A stretch of 60,877 nucleotides of DNA from a virus. Where the stretch lies: IMG/VR virus record IMGVR_UViG_3300035698_015781, positions 1-60,877 of that record, one strand, 5' to 3'. Below, piece after piece: positions 9,509-17,387 of the stretch. A program made the translations under genes and the position numbers. The first letter of the stretch is position 1. Every line of letters starts with the position of its first letter. The notes under the pieces are model-generated. The model was given only the letters and a program-made list of their open reading frames with translations, was not told where the DNA came from and did no database searches.

Positions 9509-10678
9509 CTATCCTATATAAAATTTCAGTGGTACTCTAGCTAGTGTTTCATTTATACGATTTGCTTCGTCTGCTCGGCGTTCCATCATACTGTGTTTAC
9601 TTGTTTTTTCTAGACTTTCCCTCAGTTGGTCTATCAATTCACCTTTTTCAGCCGAGGCCTCTGATCTTAATGTGTCTCCGTCTAGAACTGTATCATCCCC
9701 AGGTATTGGAATTCTATCGTATTTTCCTCTTATGTTTCCTAAGGTTTCTTTAACTAACGCGAATCCATAGGAAATAATTCATCTTTTACCTACTGAGTTT
9801 ATTTTACTATATTCCATCATATCATAAGAAGCATTCGATAAGTCGGATATTGAACCTGTTCCATAATTATCTCATGAATCTTGTAATGGATCTTGTGTTT
9901 CGTCTGCAATTGTATATTCGAATCATAGTGTATAATCGTAATCTGGTTTTGGGAATAATCTTATTTTATTTACTGGCATTATTTGAAAACCATAATTAGA
10001 CTTCCTAACAGAATCATTTAATTCTATAGCTTGTATTCTAAGTAGATCACCAAACATAGGTAGCATAGTAAAAGGCATAGCGATACCCATATCACCCCAA
10101 CCAAACTCATCCATTAATCCTTGAACTCCAGCACTATTACCGGCGAATGGATCAAAATATTTATTTACTGCTGGTGGTCCGTAATGATAAACTCTTCTAA
10201 GTTCTAATCTTTTTCCAGACTCGCTAACATCGCCTCAAAGAGCCTGAATATCATATAATTGTTTATCTGCTACAATATCTATAGAACCTGTATGCATATT
10301 TATAGCTCCACCACTACCGGCCTCTAATCCATAGGTCTTTGCTATTCTAACTACTTGTGATAAATTAGATGCGATATTATGATGAGTAAAATTTGAACTT
10401 GTCGGTGCACCCTGTATACTTAATAGGTTATCTATAATATTAAATTCGTTAACTTGTCTACTATACTCTGTTATGCTACCCTCATAAGCATTATATATAC
10501 CATTAGAGTCCATTTCTACATTTACTATTGGATAGCCTAATTTTCTAGTTGCGAAAGTTGCGAAACTTTGAGCATCAGAACAAAAGGTTGCATCAGTATC
10601 AAAAAATCCAAAAGATGTAGAACCACTAACAGTTCCTGGAGTACCATCTCAAAAAGTTATATTGTCAAAGCTTTCCAT
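9509..10678 (-). CDS. Neck protein, gp13-like
   Basis: With UGA as Trp this is a 389-residue frame (UGA at TFWDG, ALWGD, TLWFEY, DSWDN and RWIIS). Near the start, FATRKLGYPIVNVEMDSNGIYNA fits the opening of myovirus neck proteins of the gp13 type, where a similar LG-P-V-N-V-E stretch precedes a helical pair. The middle holds LRIQAIELNDSVRKSNYGF, which reads as a conserved structural motif. The neck ring joins the filled head to the tail. It is followed at once by the tagged genes and precedes the gp14- and gp15-like genes, so the whole block is connector-related. Confidence 0.5.
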
Positions 10679-10680
10679 AG

Positions 10681-10923
10681 CTACATCTCCAAAGTATCAA
10701 ATTCCGCTGCTGTTATTATATCCATGAATTTTGTACCTAATTTATCGCCTATTCCAAATTCTGGATCCTCTCTCATCTCTCTAAATACAAGCAAAATATT
10801 ATTAATATCTGGAGATTCTTTGAATCCAACAGCATGGAAAACTTCTTTACTTTCGTTGCGAAATACCAAAAAATATTCTGGTTTAAAATTTTCAGCATCG
10901 ATTATATCTTTAAATAAAATCAT
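10681..10923 (-). CDS. Hypothetical 80-residue protein upstream of the neck gene
   Basis: The frame MILFKDIIDAENFKPEYFLVF ends in TAG three bases before the gp13-like ATG, so the pair is likely co-translated. It has no Trp. The FKDIIDAENF start resembles the acidic tag-like openings of other small genes here. No function can be assigned. Confidence 0.5.
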   Translation of the reverse strand: MILFKDIIDAENFKPEYFLVFRNESKEVFHAVGFKESPDINNILLVFREMREDPEFGIGDKLGTKFMDIITAAEFDTLEM

Positions 10924-10933
10924 TTTTACCCTA

Positions 10934-11506
10934 CTATTCTCTAGTTTCTATTGGTTGTACTATTATTTCTTTTTCTTCTGGTGGTCTAATCAACCCACTA
11001 AGGTCTATTTTCACAGGAATGGGTAAACTTTGAGAATTATATTGCGTTTTAAGTTGAGTTATTATCTGGGTTAAAGTTAATTTTGGTATTTTATCTATAC
11101 GTAAATCTGTAAACTTATCTTTAATTTGTTTGAATAACTCTAAAACTGCTTCTTTTAAATTATCTTTTGTTATTTCGAAATGATAAATATTATTTCTTTC
11201 GTCTATTGTTTTTATCGCATTTGCTATTATGTCGTCTACTCTAACTCTGACCTTTTGTATATTGTTTGGTTTCCACTCTTTATATTTATCTTTGGATCAA
11301 AACGTCAGTATTATTTTTCCGTCTACTCTTGCGACTATTATGTGGCCTACATTAGATGGTAAACTCATCTTCCATTCGCCAAGATTGTCTAGTTTGAAAC
11401 CCATTTTCTTAATGACTTTCAATTCTTCACTCTTTCAAATAGATTTGGCTTTTTTTTCGACTAATAGTTGTTGCTCTTCTAATAATTTATTGGTATTACT
11501 AAACAT
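10934..11506 (-). CDS. Hypothetical virion-block protein, first gene after a terminator
   Basis: A 190-residue frame with UGA Trp at SIWKS and TFWSK as well as UGG Trp. It starts at ATG behind GAGAGG. The N-terminal 40 residues are helical (TNKLLEEQQLLVEKKAKSIW). A compact beta part (GEWKMSLPSNVGHIIVARV) and a proline-rich end (LSGLIRPPEEKEIIVQP) follow. It is the most upstream gene of the neck block, about 70 bases downstream of the terminator at 11576-11623, so a late promoter probably lies between them. Mixed UGG/UGA usage marks it as a late-type gene. Confidence 0.6.
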
Positions 11507-11575
11507 TGTTTAAACCTCTCAAAAATAATATATCCTCATATATAAATATCGCAAATAATTATTTTTAGCCAAAAA

Positions 11576-11623
11576 AAATACCTTTTAGTAAGACCAATAA
11601 TGGTTTATTACTAAAAGGTATTT
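11576..11623 (-). terminator. Terminator closing the small early-gene block
   Basis: A 16-base stem AAATACCTTTTAGTAA pairs with its exact complement, and the inner loop contains a second small stem (ACCAAT/TGGT). T-rich sequence follows on the transcribed strand. It separates the UGG-using block above 11650 from the recoded neck block below. Confidence 0.8.
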
Positions 11624-11649
11624 AAAACAAATACTCTATTTAATTGATT

Positions 11650-11958
11650 CTAGGACAAAGCACCACTTCTATGTGCACGACATAGTTTTTCACAATTGGT
11701 GTATAATTCCTCTATTTCGTTTTCTAATTCGTTTATTTTTGAGTGATATGATTTTGCAATATCCCAACATTCTTTACAGTAAACAGTTCTATAATCACCA
11801 GTATTATTGTCTTCATATTCAACACAATTATCACATAATTCTTTCTTACAATATTCACACACTGCAACTCCGCATTGTAATGTTCTATTTAGTTTTTTTC
11901 CACAGTCATCACAATAATGTTCATTTACTGTTTTCTCTATTGTCTTTTCTTTTATCAT
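11650..11958 (-). CDS. Small zinc-binding protein with four Cys pairs
   Basis: The 102-residue protein has CDDCGKK, CEYCKKELCDNC and CKECWD, spaced as paired zinc knuckles, followed by a C-terminal helix (YHSKINELENEIEELYTNCEKL). Its single Trp is UGG and it ends in TAG. It is probably a regulatory or adaptor protein. Zinc-ribbon proteins of this size are common among phage early genes. It is the last gene before the block terminator. Confidence 0.65.
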   Translation of the reverse strand: MIKEKTIEKTVNEHYCDDCGKKLNRTLQCGVAVCEYCKKELCDNCVEYEDNNTGDYRTVYCKECWDIAKSYHSKINELENEIEELYTNCEKLCRAHRSGALS

Positions 11959-11990
11959 ATTCTTTTACCCTCCAATATTGATTTATTGAA

Positions 11991-12191
11991 CTATTTTTCT
12001 TCCTCTTTGGTGCCAAATCCTTTAATTTCACATAGAACCGTTTCTAATTCTCTAATCTTTCCATCTGTTCCTTTACCTATCCACCCTATTGCTTCTTTAA
12101 ACATATTTTTTGATGCTTCGTCGTCAAGTATAATCTCCATAAATCTGCCTTTTTGTGTTGGTATTACTTTTACTTTCATCTTTAACTCCAT
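11991..12191 (-). CDS. Hypothetical 66-residue protein
   Basis: MELKMKVKVIPTQKGRFMEI and a helix containing KNMFKEAIGWIGKG make a small alpha/beta protein ending in TAA. The one Trp is UGG. It fits the run of small genes in this block. The function is unknown. Confidence 0.5.
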   Translation of the reverse strand: MELKMKVKVIPTQKGRFMEIILDDEASKNMFKEAIGWIGKGTDGKIRELETVLCEIKGFGTKEEEK

Positions 12192-12281
12192 ATCTTGTTC
12201 AATAATTTTTCATGTATTCTACTTGTAAATCAATTCATAGGATTTGTTTTACGTTCTTCAGCTACAGCACAACAATCATAT

Positions 12282-12383
12282 TCACCCTCTCAATAAACAT
12301 TTAGCTATCGTCGAATGTAAGAAATAAGGCATGTAGAGATCAGCTAAGTACAAGGTTGTCATAAAACAATACAAATAAAACAT
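12282..12383 (-). CDS. Possible hydrophobic micropeptide
   Basis: An AAGGAG site lies directly before an ATG that opens a 33-residue hydrophobic frame (MFYLYCFMTTLYLADLYMPY) ending at UGA. Reading that UGA as Trp would add eleven residues up to TAA. The strong ribosome site argues for translation, but nothing else does. The rest of 12192-12280 holds no convincing gene: a frame reading TNPMN and IHEKLL there lacks a start codon. Confidence 0.3.
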   Translation of the reverse strand: MFYLYCFMTTLYLADLYMPYFLHSTIAKCLLRG

Positions 12384-12385
12384 AT

Positions 12386-12685
12386 TTACTCCTTATTTAT
12401 TTTTTGTTTCTTCTCTTTATTTAATTTTGCTACGAAATAATAGTTGGTCGGTATATCTATTACGAAAAGTAATTCATTTTGTTTAGAATATAGATGATAA
12501 ACGTTACCAATTTTTTCAAATTTATCACAATAATATTCATCTTTTAACCAACCGTTACCAACTTCAACAAGATATTTTGCATTTTTATCTCCTTTTGGTT
12601 GAATATCGAAATAACTAAAACAACCAAGTTGTAATAAGAATACAAATATAAGTATCAATGTTACAATAATTCTTAGTGATTTCAT
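12386..12685 (-). CDS. Small lipoprotein
   Basis: The 99-residue protein has a signal peptide (MKSLRIIVTLILIFVFLLQLGC) whose LQLGC ending is a lipobox, so Cys would be lipidated and the protein anchored in a membrane facing the periplasm or the outside. The rest is a small beta-rich domain with UGG Trp. Phage lipoproteins made early often block superinfection, as T5 Llp does, but that is an inference here. The neighbour at 12699-13022 is also a lipoprotein. Confidence 0.65.
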   Translation of the reverse strand: MKSLRIIVTLILIFVFLLQLGCFSYFDIQPKGDKNAKYLVEVGNGWLKDEYYCDKFEKIGNVYHLYSKQNELLFVIDIPTNYYFVAKLNKEKKQKINKE

Positions 12686-12698
12686 ACTACCCCCTTAC

Positions 12699-13022
12699 TT
12701 ATTTTACACCCGGAATTATATTCCCGTCTTGAGTTTTAGGACCTATAGGCTCATATAGATGCCAACCTATCAAAATTACAGGTATGACTAAGAATTCTAT
12801 AGTTAATGCAGACCGGATTATATTCCCTACACTAACTTTATATTCGACGTTAGGGTTCTTATCACTCGGATTAAATAATCCATAAGGTTTGAAGGTAGCT
12901 GTAATGGGGCTACCATCTTTATCCTCAATAGTGATAACTTTACATTTAGCGCAACCAACAGTTGTGACTACTAGCGTTGTGAACAATACTAAAACCAGTA
13001 CTAATTTGATACATTTTTTCAT
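12699..13022 (-). CDS. Lipoprotein with a C-terminal membrane segment
   Basis: Residues 1-24 form a lipoprotein signal (MKKCIKLVLVLVLFTTLVVTTVGC). A short domain follows, then a second hydrophobic stretch (IEFLVIPVILIGWHLYEP). The Trp is UGG and the stop is TAA. The 107-residue size and its place beside another lipoprotein suggest cell-envelope modification of the infected host. It has no recognised family. Confidence 0.6.
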   Translation of the reverse strand: MKKCIKLVLVLVLFTTLVVTTVGCAKCKVITIEDKDGSPITATFKPYGLFNPSDKNPNVEYKVSVGNIIRSALTIEFLVIPVILIGWHLYEPIGPKTQDGNIIPGVK

Positions 13023-13037
13023 TTTTGTTTCTCTTTT

Positions 13038-13316
13038 TTATTTATCTTCATTTCCTTTATTTCATAATGATGTACGGAGTGTAATGATTTTTCGAGCCGG
13101 GTATTTTTTCCCATCCTTCCAAGAAAGATTAAAATCTGGATCTCTGATAATATCTGGTCGGTCAGTATTTGCTACGAATTTCATACCACGAGCACAAATA
13201 GCTATAAAACCAGTAGGTTCACCGTCTGTAGAACTTCTCTGATAACATGATCCAGTTGTCTTCACTAATTGTAAAGCTAATACTTTAGCATCTTCGAATT
13301 CTCTTTGAATGTTCAT
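13038..13316 (-). CDS. Small hypothetical protein with a UGA near its end
   Basis: MNIQREFEDAKVLALQLVKT opens a protein that reaches UGA at 13062-13064 after 84 residues. Eight more codons lead to TAA at 13038. Its one internal Trp (LSWKDG) is UGG. In this block UGA probably acts as the stop, so the real product may be 84 residues. One of the four conserved promoters lies just upstream. A cysteine pair and GFIAICARGMKFV suggest a compact fold. The role is unknown. Confidence 0.55.
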
Positions 13317-13338
13317 TTGCTCCTCCTTTATTGATTAG

Positions 13339-13367
13339 AATATAAACGGACCCCAGAAAAAGTAAAC
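13339..13367 (-). promoter_or_regulatory. Sigma70-type promoter, copy 1 of 4
   Basis: On the minus strand GTTTAC (13362-13367) lies 17 bases before TATATT (13339-13344). The surrounding sequence (AAAATTTTCTAAAATAAT upstream) is shared with the other three copies. It drives the gene ending at 13316. GTTTAC is also the -35 box of T4 early promoters. Confidence 0.65.
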
Positions 13368-13390
13368 GATTATTTTAGAAAATTTTCGTT

Positions 13391-14380
13391 TTATCTCATG
13401 ATAATTAGTCTTTTCATCTTACTGGATACACCTTTATTGATCTTATAAAAGTAGACACCGGAATCGTAATCAGAAGTATCTAAATTAATACAATTACCAG
13501 TAGTATTAATGGTCTCAATCAGCTGACCTTTACCGTTGTATATACCAACAACGATAGTACTTCTATTATAATTACTGAACATTATATTTGTATAATCATT
13601 TGCTGGATTAGGAAAACTAAGCATGATCTGTTCAATTTTAGTCTCGTTCTCGGTACCAACAAATATGACATAACTATCTGCTGTAATATTTACATTATTG
13701 TGATATCCGGTATAAAGATCACCATAAGAATTAGAATTTTCTATGGTAAATAAAACTAAATTAGCACTTATCTCACCACAGTTGGAATATATGTCATTTC
13801 CATAATTATCTGCTAAATTTGAGTATACACTATTGTTATCAGACAAAACAAAGTCTCTATTACAATTATGATTCTCGTATATTCCACCACCAGCTAAAGC
13901 ACTATTATATCTAATAATACTATTAGATACTTCTACTTCGCTACCATAACTATATATACCTCCGCCGAAATATTGGGCTTCATTGTTTTGAATCATTAAA
14001 TTATCTAGAAATACTGTACGATGATTTATTTTAATACCACCACCTAAATCAGAATTACCATTTTCTAATGTGAATCCTGTTATAGATACAAAATTGGATA
14101 AATAATCATCAGAACAACAGATATATATACAACTATACTGATAATTACCATTAATGGATGTAAGATTTGGTCCACTCTGTGAATAAATTTCTATCTCAAT
14201 TGTAGGAATATTGATGGGTTCGTATGTTCCAGGATAGACACAAATTTGATCGCCGTTATTCGATACATTGATTGCATCTTGAATTTGGTAATATGGATAA
14301 CCTAAACCAACATTTCTTACTACCGCGGATAGACTGAATGCAATTAAAACTAAAATTGCAATTGTTAATAATTTTTTCAT
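13391..14380 (-). CDS. Secreted right-handed beta-helix protein with T9SS-type C-terminal sorting domain
   Basis: The 329-residue protein has a signal peptide (MKKLLTIAILVLIAFSLSA), then YYQIQDAINVSNNGDQICVYPGTY, the classic opening of beta-helix repeat proteins. Repeats with GGGI motifs (SDLGGGIKI, YFGGGIYSYG, LAGGGIYEN) follow. The last 80 residues (SFPNPANDYTNIMFS, GQLIETI, DSGVYFYKI, ending KMKRLIIMR) match the type A sorting domain of type IX secretion cargo. That pathway is known from Bacteroidota and relatives, so the phage may use the host machine to export or surface-anchor the protein. It contains no Trp. It may be a captured host gene. Confidence 0.8.
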   Translation of the reverse strand: MKKLLTIAILVLIAFSLSAVVRNVGLGYPYYQIQDAINVSNNGDQICVYPGTYEPINIPTIEIEIYSQSGPNLTSINGNYQYSCIYICCSDDYLSNFVSITGFTLENGNSDLGGGIKINHRTVFLDNLMIQNNEAQYFGGGIYSYGSEVEVSNSIIRYNSALAGGGIYENHNCNRDFVLSDNNSVYSNLADNYGNDIYSNCGEISANLVLFTIENSNSYGDLYTGYHNNVNITADSYVIFVGTENETKIEQIMLSFPNPANDYTNIMFSNYNRSTIVVGIYNGKGQLIETINTTGNCINLDTSDYDSGVYFYKINKGVSSKMKRLIIMR

Positions 14381-14381
14381 T

Positions 14382-14609
14382 TTACTTCTCCCTTTTATTT
14401 TCTCCTGTTTTTTCTAGTATCTCCTGTACTTCTTCTGCTATATCTATGTCAACTTGTGTGGGTGTGTCACCATGGGCTTTTTTGATTTCTGGCATTTTGC
14501 TTAATACTTTAAGAAAATTTATTTGCATCCCAGTTAAATTTTCAAGATTGGTCATGCGCTTAAACAGATCCGGGTCTTTCCTATCTCTTGTTTTTATTTT
14601 GTGAGACAT
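14382..14609 (-). CDS. Hypothetical 75-residue protein
   Basis: A charged helical protein, MSHKIKTRDRKDPDLFKRM to EKTGENKREK, ends two bases before the beta-helix gene starts, so the two are probably one operon. It has no Trp. No domain is recognised. Confidence 0.5.
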   Translation of the reverse strand: MSHKIKTRDRKDPDLFKRMTNLENLTGMQINFLKVLSKMPEIKKAHGDTPTQVDIDIAEEVQEILEKTGENKREK

Positions 14610-14630
14610 TTTTCTCCTTTTGTTTTTTAC

Positions 14631-14918
14631 CTATAAGTTCAGTAATTTCTTAGCTGCTCTACTTTGTCCACTAAATTGCGACCATATTCGTTTCCTCATA
14701 CCTTTATCTACTAGACGACTCGCAGATTTAATAGCTACACGGAGTGCTTCTTTTTGACCGATCACTTTTACATCTTTGTCATGGACACTTTGTGTTACAG
14801 CACCGATTAGTTCTCCATCGCCTATACTAACTGTTACAATAGTTTTCCTAATTTTTTGACCACTAACTACTGATGGTTCTAGCCAACTTTTAAAATTAAT
14901 CTTTGTTTCTTGTAACAT
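14631..14918 (-). CDS. Hypothetical 95-residue protein
   Basis: The sequence MLQETKINFKSWLEPSVVSG is followed by a beta part (IVTVSIGDGELIGAVTQSV) and a basic C-terminal helix (SASRLVDKGMRKRIWSQFSG). Trp codons are UGG and the stop is TAG. A basic C-terminus could touch nucleic acid, but this is a guess. Confidence 0.5.
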   Translation of the reverse strand: MLQETKINFKSWLEPSVVSGQKIRKTIVTVSIGDGELIGAVTQSVHDKDVKVIGQKEALRVAIKSASRLVDKGMRKRIWSQFSGQSRAAKKLLNL

Positions 14919-14935
14919 AATACTCTCCTTTTTAT

Positions 14936-15292
14936 TTACTTTATCAGTTCTACTATTTCCAAAAAATAATTATAAACTTCTTGGAGGCCAGCACTATGAC
15001 CATACATCCATGCTATCTTAAAACAAGCTTCTGCTTTTAGATTATCTTCGACACGGAATTCTTTAAATATATCCTCTTTGAATTCTTCTCCTAATTCACG
15101 GATAGCCTTATCGTATTCACTTCTTCTATTTTTACGGAGGCTCATACCATCAACTTTAAATTCTTTGCGTTTAAGTTTTAGTTGTGTCTCTGTTCCAACT
15201 TCTTCTTTCATCTTTTCTTCTATGAACTTGCTAACAAAATCATATGGTAGAAGTTTTACATTTGTTTCCGAGTAATACTTAAAATCTTTCAT
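14936..15292 (-). CDS. Hypothetical helical protein driven by promoter copy 2
   Basis: This 118-residue protein has LPYDFVSKFIEEKMKEEVGT and a C-terminal segment (ACFKIAWMYGHSAGLQEVYNYF) of a kind seen in other phage proteins of unknown role. Its one Trp is UGG. It starts at ATG right after one of the four repeated promoters, so it is the first gene of a short transcript with the two genes below it. Confidence 0.6.
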   Translation of the reverse strand: MKDFKYYSETNVKLLPYDFVSKFIEEKMKEEVGTETQLKLKRKEFKVDGMSLRKNRRSEYDKAIRELGEEFKEDIFKEFRVEDNLKAEACFKIAWMYGHSAGLQEVYNYFLEIVELIK

Positions 15293-15316
15293 TTTATCTC
15301 TCCTTTATTTAATTAG

Positions 15317-15345
15317 ACTATAACTATATTTTAAAATAAGTAAAC
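15317..15345 (-). promoter_or_regulatory. Sigma70-type promoter, copy 2 of 4
   Basis: GTTTAC (15340-15345), a 17-base spacer and TATAGT (15317-15322) on the minus strand. The flanking sequence is nearly identical to copy 3. It overlaps the end of the upstream gene and faces the gene starting at 15292. Confidence 0.65.
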
Positions 15346-15347
15346 AA

Positions 15348-15593
15348 TTATTTTAAAAAATTTTCTTTTTTATTTTCATTATTCTTATTTGCTAATTGAA
15401 AGAATTTATTTAGAAATATTGGAAACTCAGCTGCACTACATCGATAATGATTTAGTAATTCTAGAAATTCTTCTGGTTCTAATTTACTGTCATTTGCATC
15501 CATCAATACTTCCATTATTGCTTCTTCTCGTTCTTTGTCAGTAAGAGTGTCATCAATAAAAATCAATCTACCACCTATGTTAACTTCTCTCAT
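15348..15593 (-). CDS. Hypothetical 81-residue protein
   Basis: MREVNIGGRLIFIDDTLTDK opens a helical, acidic protein whose TAA lies within the AT-rich upstream arm of promoter copy 2. It has no Trp. The arrangement shows how tightly this block is packed. Function unknown. Confidence 0.5.
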   Translation of the reverse strand: MREVNIGGRLIFIDDTLTDKEREEAIMEVLMDANDSKLEPEEFLELLNHYRCSAAEFPIFLNKFFQLANKNNENKKENFLK

Positions 15594-15609
15594 AAATATT
15601 CCTTATTTT

Positions 15610-15816
15610 CTATTCTACGATTAATATTCTAAAACCATTAATATTGTCATCAAATGATATTTCTGGTTTTACAACTAATTTTTTCGGGCGGAATTCCTTA
15701 CAATACAGGCAGCCTGTGTTGGAAGTTTCTGGAGACAGAGATCTATTACACCATCTATATGTCTCGGCACCATCACGATGTACACAATTAGAACAATACA
15801 AATCTTCCATTATCAT
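15610..15816 (-). CDS. Small Cys-rich protein, probable zinc binder
   Basis: In 68 residues there are CSNC near the start, WCNRS and CLYC, spaced like a small zinc-binding fold of the kind found in anti-host or regulatory phage proteins. Trp is UGG and the stop is TAG. The start region ATGATAATG overlaps the end of the upstream basic gene. Confidence 0.55.
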   Translation of the reverse strand: MIMEDLYCSNCVHRDGAETYRWCNRSLSPETSNTGCLYCKEFRPKKLVVKPEISFDDNINGFRILIVE

Positions 15817-15971
15817 CTATTCTTTTTTCTAGAGGATCTAGCAACTTTATTTCTCTTATTTCGTTTGATTCTTTCATTTTTGATAAATTTTGATCTTCTA
15901 TATCTAGTACTTCCTTCGCCCCAATTTACAAATGAGAATCTCGGTAAAACAATTTGTGGACTATAATTTAT
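15810..15971 (-). CDS. Basic 53-residue protein without an ATG, GTG or TTG start
   Basis: A frame beginning at ATA (or the ATC before it) directly after an AGGAG site reads NYSPQIVLPRFSFVNWG and then a stretch very rich in Lys and Arg (SKFIKNERIKRNKRNKVARS). No standard start codon lies in frame, so initiation at AUA or AUC is proposed. It ends in tandem UGA-UAA overlapping the next start. The strong basic tail suggests nucleic acid or ribosome binding. Confidence 0.4.
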
Positions 15972-15985
15972 GATTTACTCCTATT

Positions 15986-16210
15986 TTATTTTTTGTTGTC
16001 CCTCTCTGTTACTACTTCAATATATTCGTCAAGTAATTTTTGACTATATTCATGAATCGCTCCTACTGTAATATATTCTGTTTCATTATCTTTAAATTTA
16101 AATGTTGCATCAACAGTAACCAAAACACCCTTTTTGAATTTTTTATGAAATTTCGGTGGATTATGTTCATCTCTTACTTTAATTGTATATTTTACTTTAA
16201 CTTCTTTCAT
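15986..16210 (-). CDS. Hypothetical 74-residue beta-rich protein
   Basis: MKEVKVKYTIKVRDEHNPPK continues as alternating strands (VLVTVDATFKFKDNETEYITV) and a short helix. It overlaps the upstream gene by 14 bases, so translation is coupled. It lacks Trp. Unknown role. Confidence 0.5.
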   Translation of the reverse strand: MKEVKVKYTIKVRDEHNPPKFHKKFKKGVLVTVDATFKFKDNETEYITVGAIHEYSQKLLDEYIEVVTERDNKK

Positions 16211-16391
16211 TTTTATCCTCTAATTGTTTTTTATTTATAGTTCTATTAGAAGTAGAATCATCACCAATAAACTTTACTTTCCAATATTGAGTAAAATAAT
16301 AATCGTGTATTTTTTCAATCAATTCCGCTTCACCTTCAGGCTTATTCATAGATATTGGATCCGTATAAATTGTGATTATCTTATTTTCCAT
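16197..16391 (-). CDS. Hypothetical 64-residue protein
   Basis: MENKIITIYTDPISMNKPEG, then a helix and strand with UGG Trp in TQYWKVKFIG. It overlaps both neighbours by 14-16 bases, typical of a coupled small-gene run. No family is recognised. Confidence 0.5.
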   Translation of the reverse strand: MENKIITIYTDPISMNKPEGEAELIEKIHDYYFTQYWKVKFIGDDSTSNRTINKKQLEDKNERS

Positions 16392-16588
16392 TTAATGTTA
16401 CCACAATATTCATATTCGTTACCTTCAACCCAAATCATATATTTGTTACATCTTCCTTTTTGAGAATTATATTCACTACAATGATTACATTGCTTTTCGT
16501 TATGGTTTTTTTGTCTAACTAAATTAACAGCATTTTTGAGTTTCTTATCAAAATCTTTACTTTGAGCTAACTTCTTTCCAAAAAACAT
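16376..16588 (-). CDS. Small zinc-finger-like protein
   Basis: The 70-residue protein has CNHCSEYNSQKGRC and a later Cys (YEYCGN), giving four cysteines for one metal site. Trp codons are UGG. It probably binds metal and serves a regulatory role. That is an inference from spacing only. Confidence 0.5.
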   Translation of the reverse strand: MFFGKKLAQSKDFDKKLKNAVNLVRQKNHNEKQCNHCSEYNSQKGRCNKYMIWVEGNEYEYCGNIKWKIR

Positions 16589-16626
16589 TTTTTCTCCTTT
16601 TTATTATTAACTATGTAATTGTATCT

Positions 16627-17118
16627 TTACTGATTTAAGATAGAGTCTATAATATTTTGTAAACTTTCGCTAATATCATCCTTTTTGGAATCTAGTGGTA
16701 TATTTATTTTATCTAAAAGATTACAAAATCCCTTCTTAACTTCTTCTGGCGATTCAACAACATAGTTCCACAATTGAACTATTTGATATTTTAATAGTTC
16801 TTCCTCAGTATCAAATAAAAGAGCCAGGCCTTTTTCATAAATACTACCCAGTTTGATAAATTTTAGATCCAATGTTTCGATCAGATGGGATTCAAAATAA
16901 AACATACATCCTTTTGTATCTCTAATTCCAAAAGTACCTGCATATTCATGGAATCTTATTATTCCTTTGAAATCCAAGACTCCCTTGGTATCCTCGTCTT
17001 CATAGAACCAACCTGTCGTATGGATAATATCACCCTCATATAACTCAGTATTGTTGGAATCATTTCTGTATATAGGGTCTTTCGTATGTAAAAATACATT
17101 GTTTGGTTTATTATTCAT
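16627..17118 (-). CDS. YopX-like protein
   Basis: The 163-residue protein contains NNTELYEGDIIHTTGWF followed by a beta-rich region (GIIRFHEYAGTFGIRDTKG), the layout of YopX-family proteins, which are common in phages and have no agreed function. A C-terminal helical segment with IPLDSKKDD follows. All Trp codons are UGG and the stop is TAA, in line with the rest of this block. Confidence 0.5.
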   Translation of the reverse strand: MNNKPNNVFLHTKDPIYRNDSNNTELYEGDIIHTTGWFYEDEDTKGVLDFKGIIRFHEYAGTFGIRDTKGCMFYFESHLIETLDLKFIKLGSIYEKGLALLFDTEEELLKYQIVQLWNYVVESPEEVKKGFCNLLDKINIPLDSKKDDISESLQNIIDSILNQ

Positions 17119-17137
17119 TATCTCATCTCCTAAATGT

Positions 17138-17332
17138 TTATTCTTTGTTTAATATTTCATTAAATATATCTAAAGCTTCTTCTAAATAAAGTCCTTCGTA
17201 TCTGATTTTAGGTGAACGTGCTCGATAAATATGTTCATAAAGCAACCAACCATCTTCATCGTCATGAACTAACCAAATATTACCAGAACTTAATCGAACA
17301 TTATTATTTTGCATGAACTTTTGAATTTTCAT
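17138..17332 (-). CDS. Hypothetical 64-residue protein behind promoter copy 3
   Basis: MKIQKFMQNNNVRLSSGNIW continues with VHDDEDGWLLYEHIYRA and a closing helix (LYLEEALDIFNEIL). Both Trp codons are UGG. It is the first gene after a repeated promoter. The fold looks like a small sheet plus helix. Function unknown. Confidence 0.5.
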   Translation of the reverse strand: MKIQKFMQNNNVRLSSGNIWLVHDDEDGWLLYEHIYRARSPKIRYEGLYLEEALDIFNEILNKE

Positions 17333-17356
17333 TTTATTTCTCCTTTATCTAATTAG

Positions 17357-17385
17357 ATTATAACCATATTTTAAAATAAGTAAAC
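17357..17385 (-). promoter_or_regulatory. Sigma70-type promoter, copy 3 of 4 (best match)
   Basis: GTTTAC (17380-17385), a 17-base spacer and a perfect TATAAT (17357-17362) on the minus strand, ahead of the gene starting at 17332. It is the clearest of the four copies. Confidence 0.75.
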
Positions 17386-17387
17386 AA

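Noticed and set aside
12192-12281. A Cys-containing frame (with TNPMN and IHEKLL) below the micropeptide
   Set aside because: It has no start codon and crosses a UGA. It could be a decayed gene, but support is too thin.
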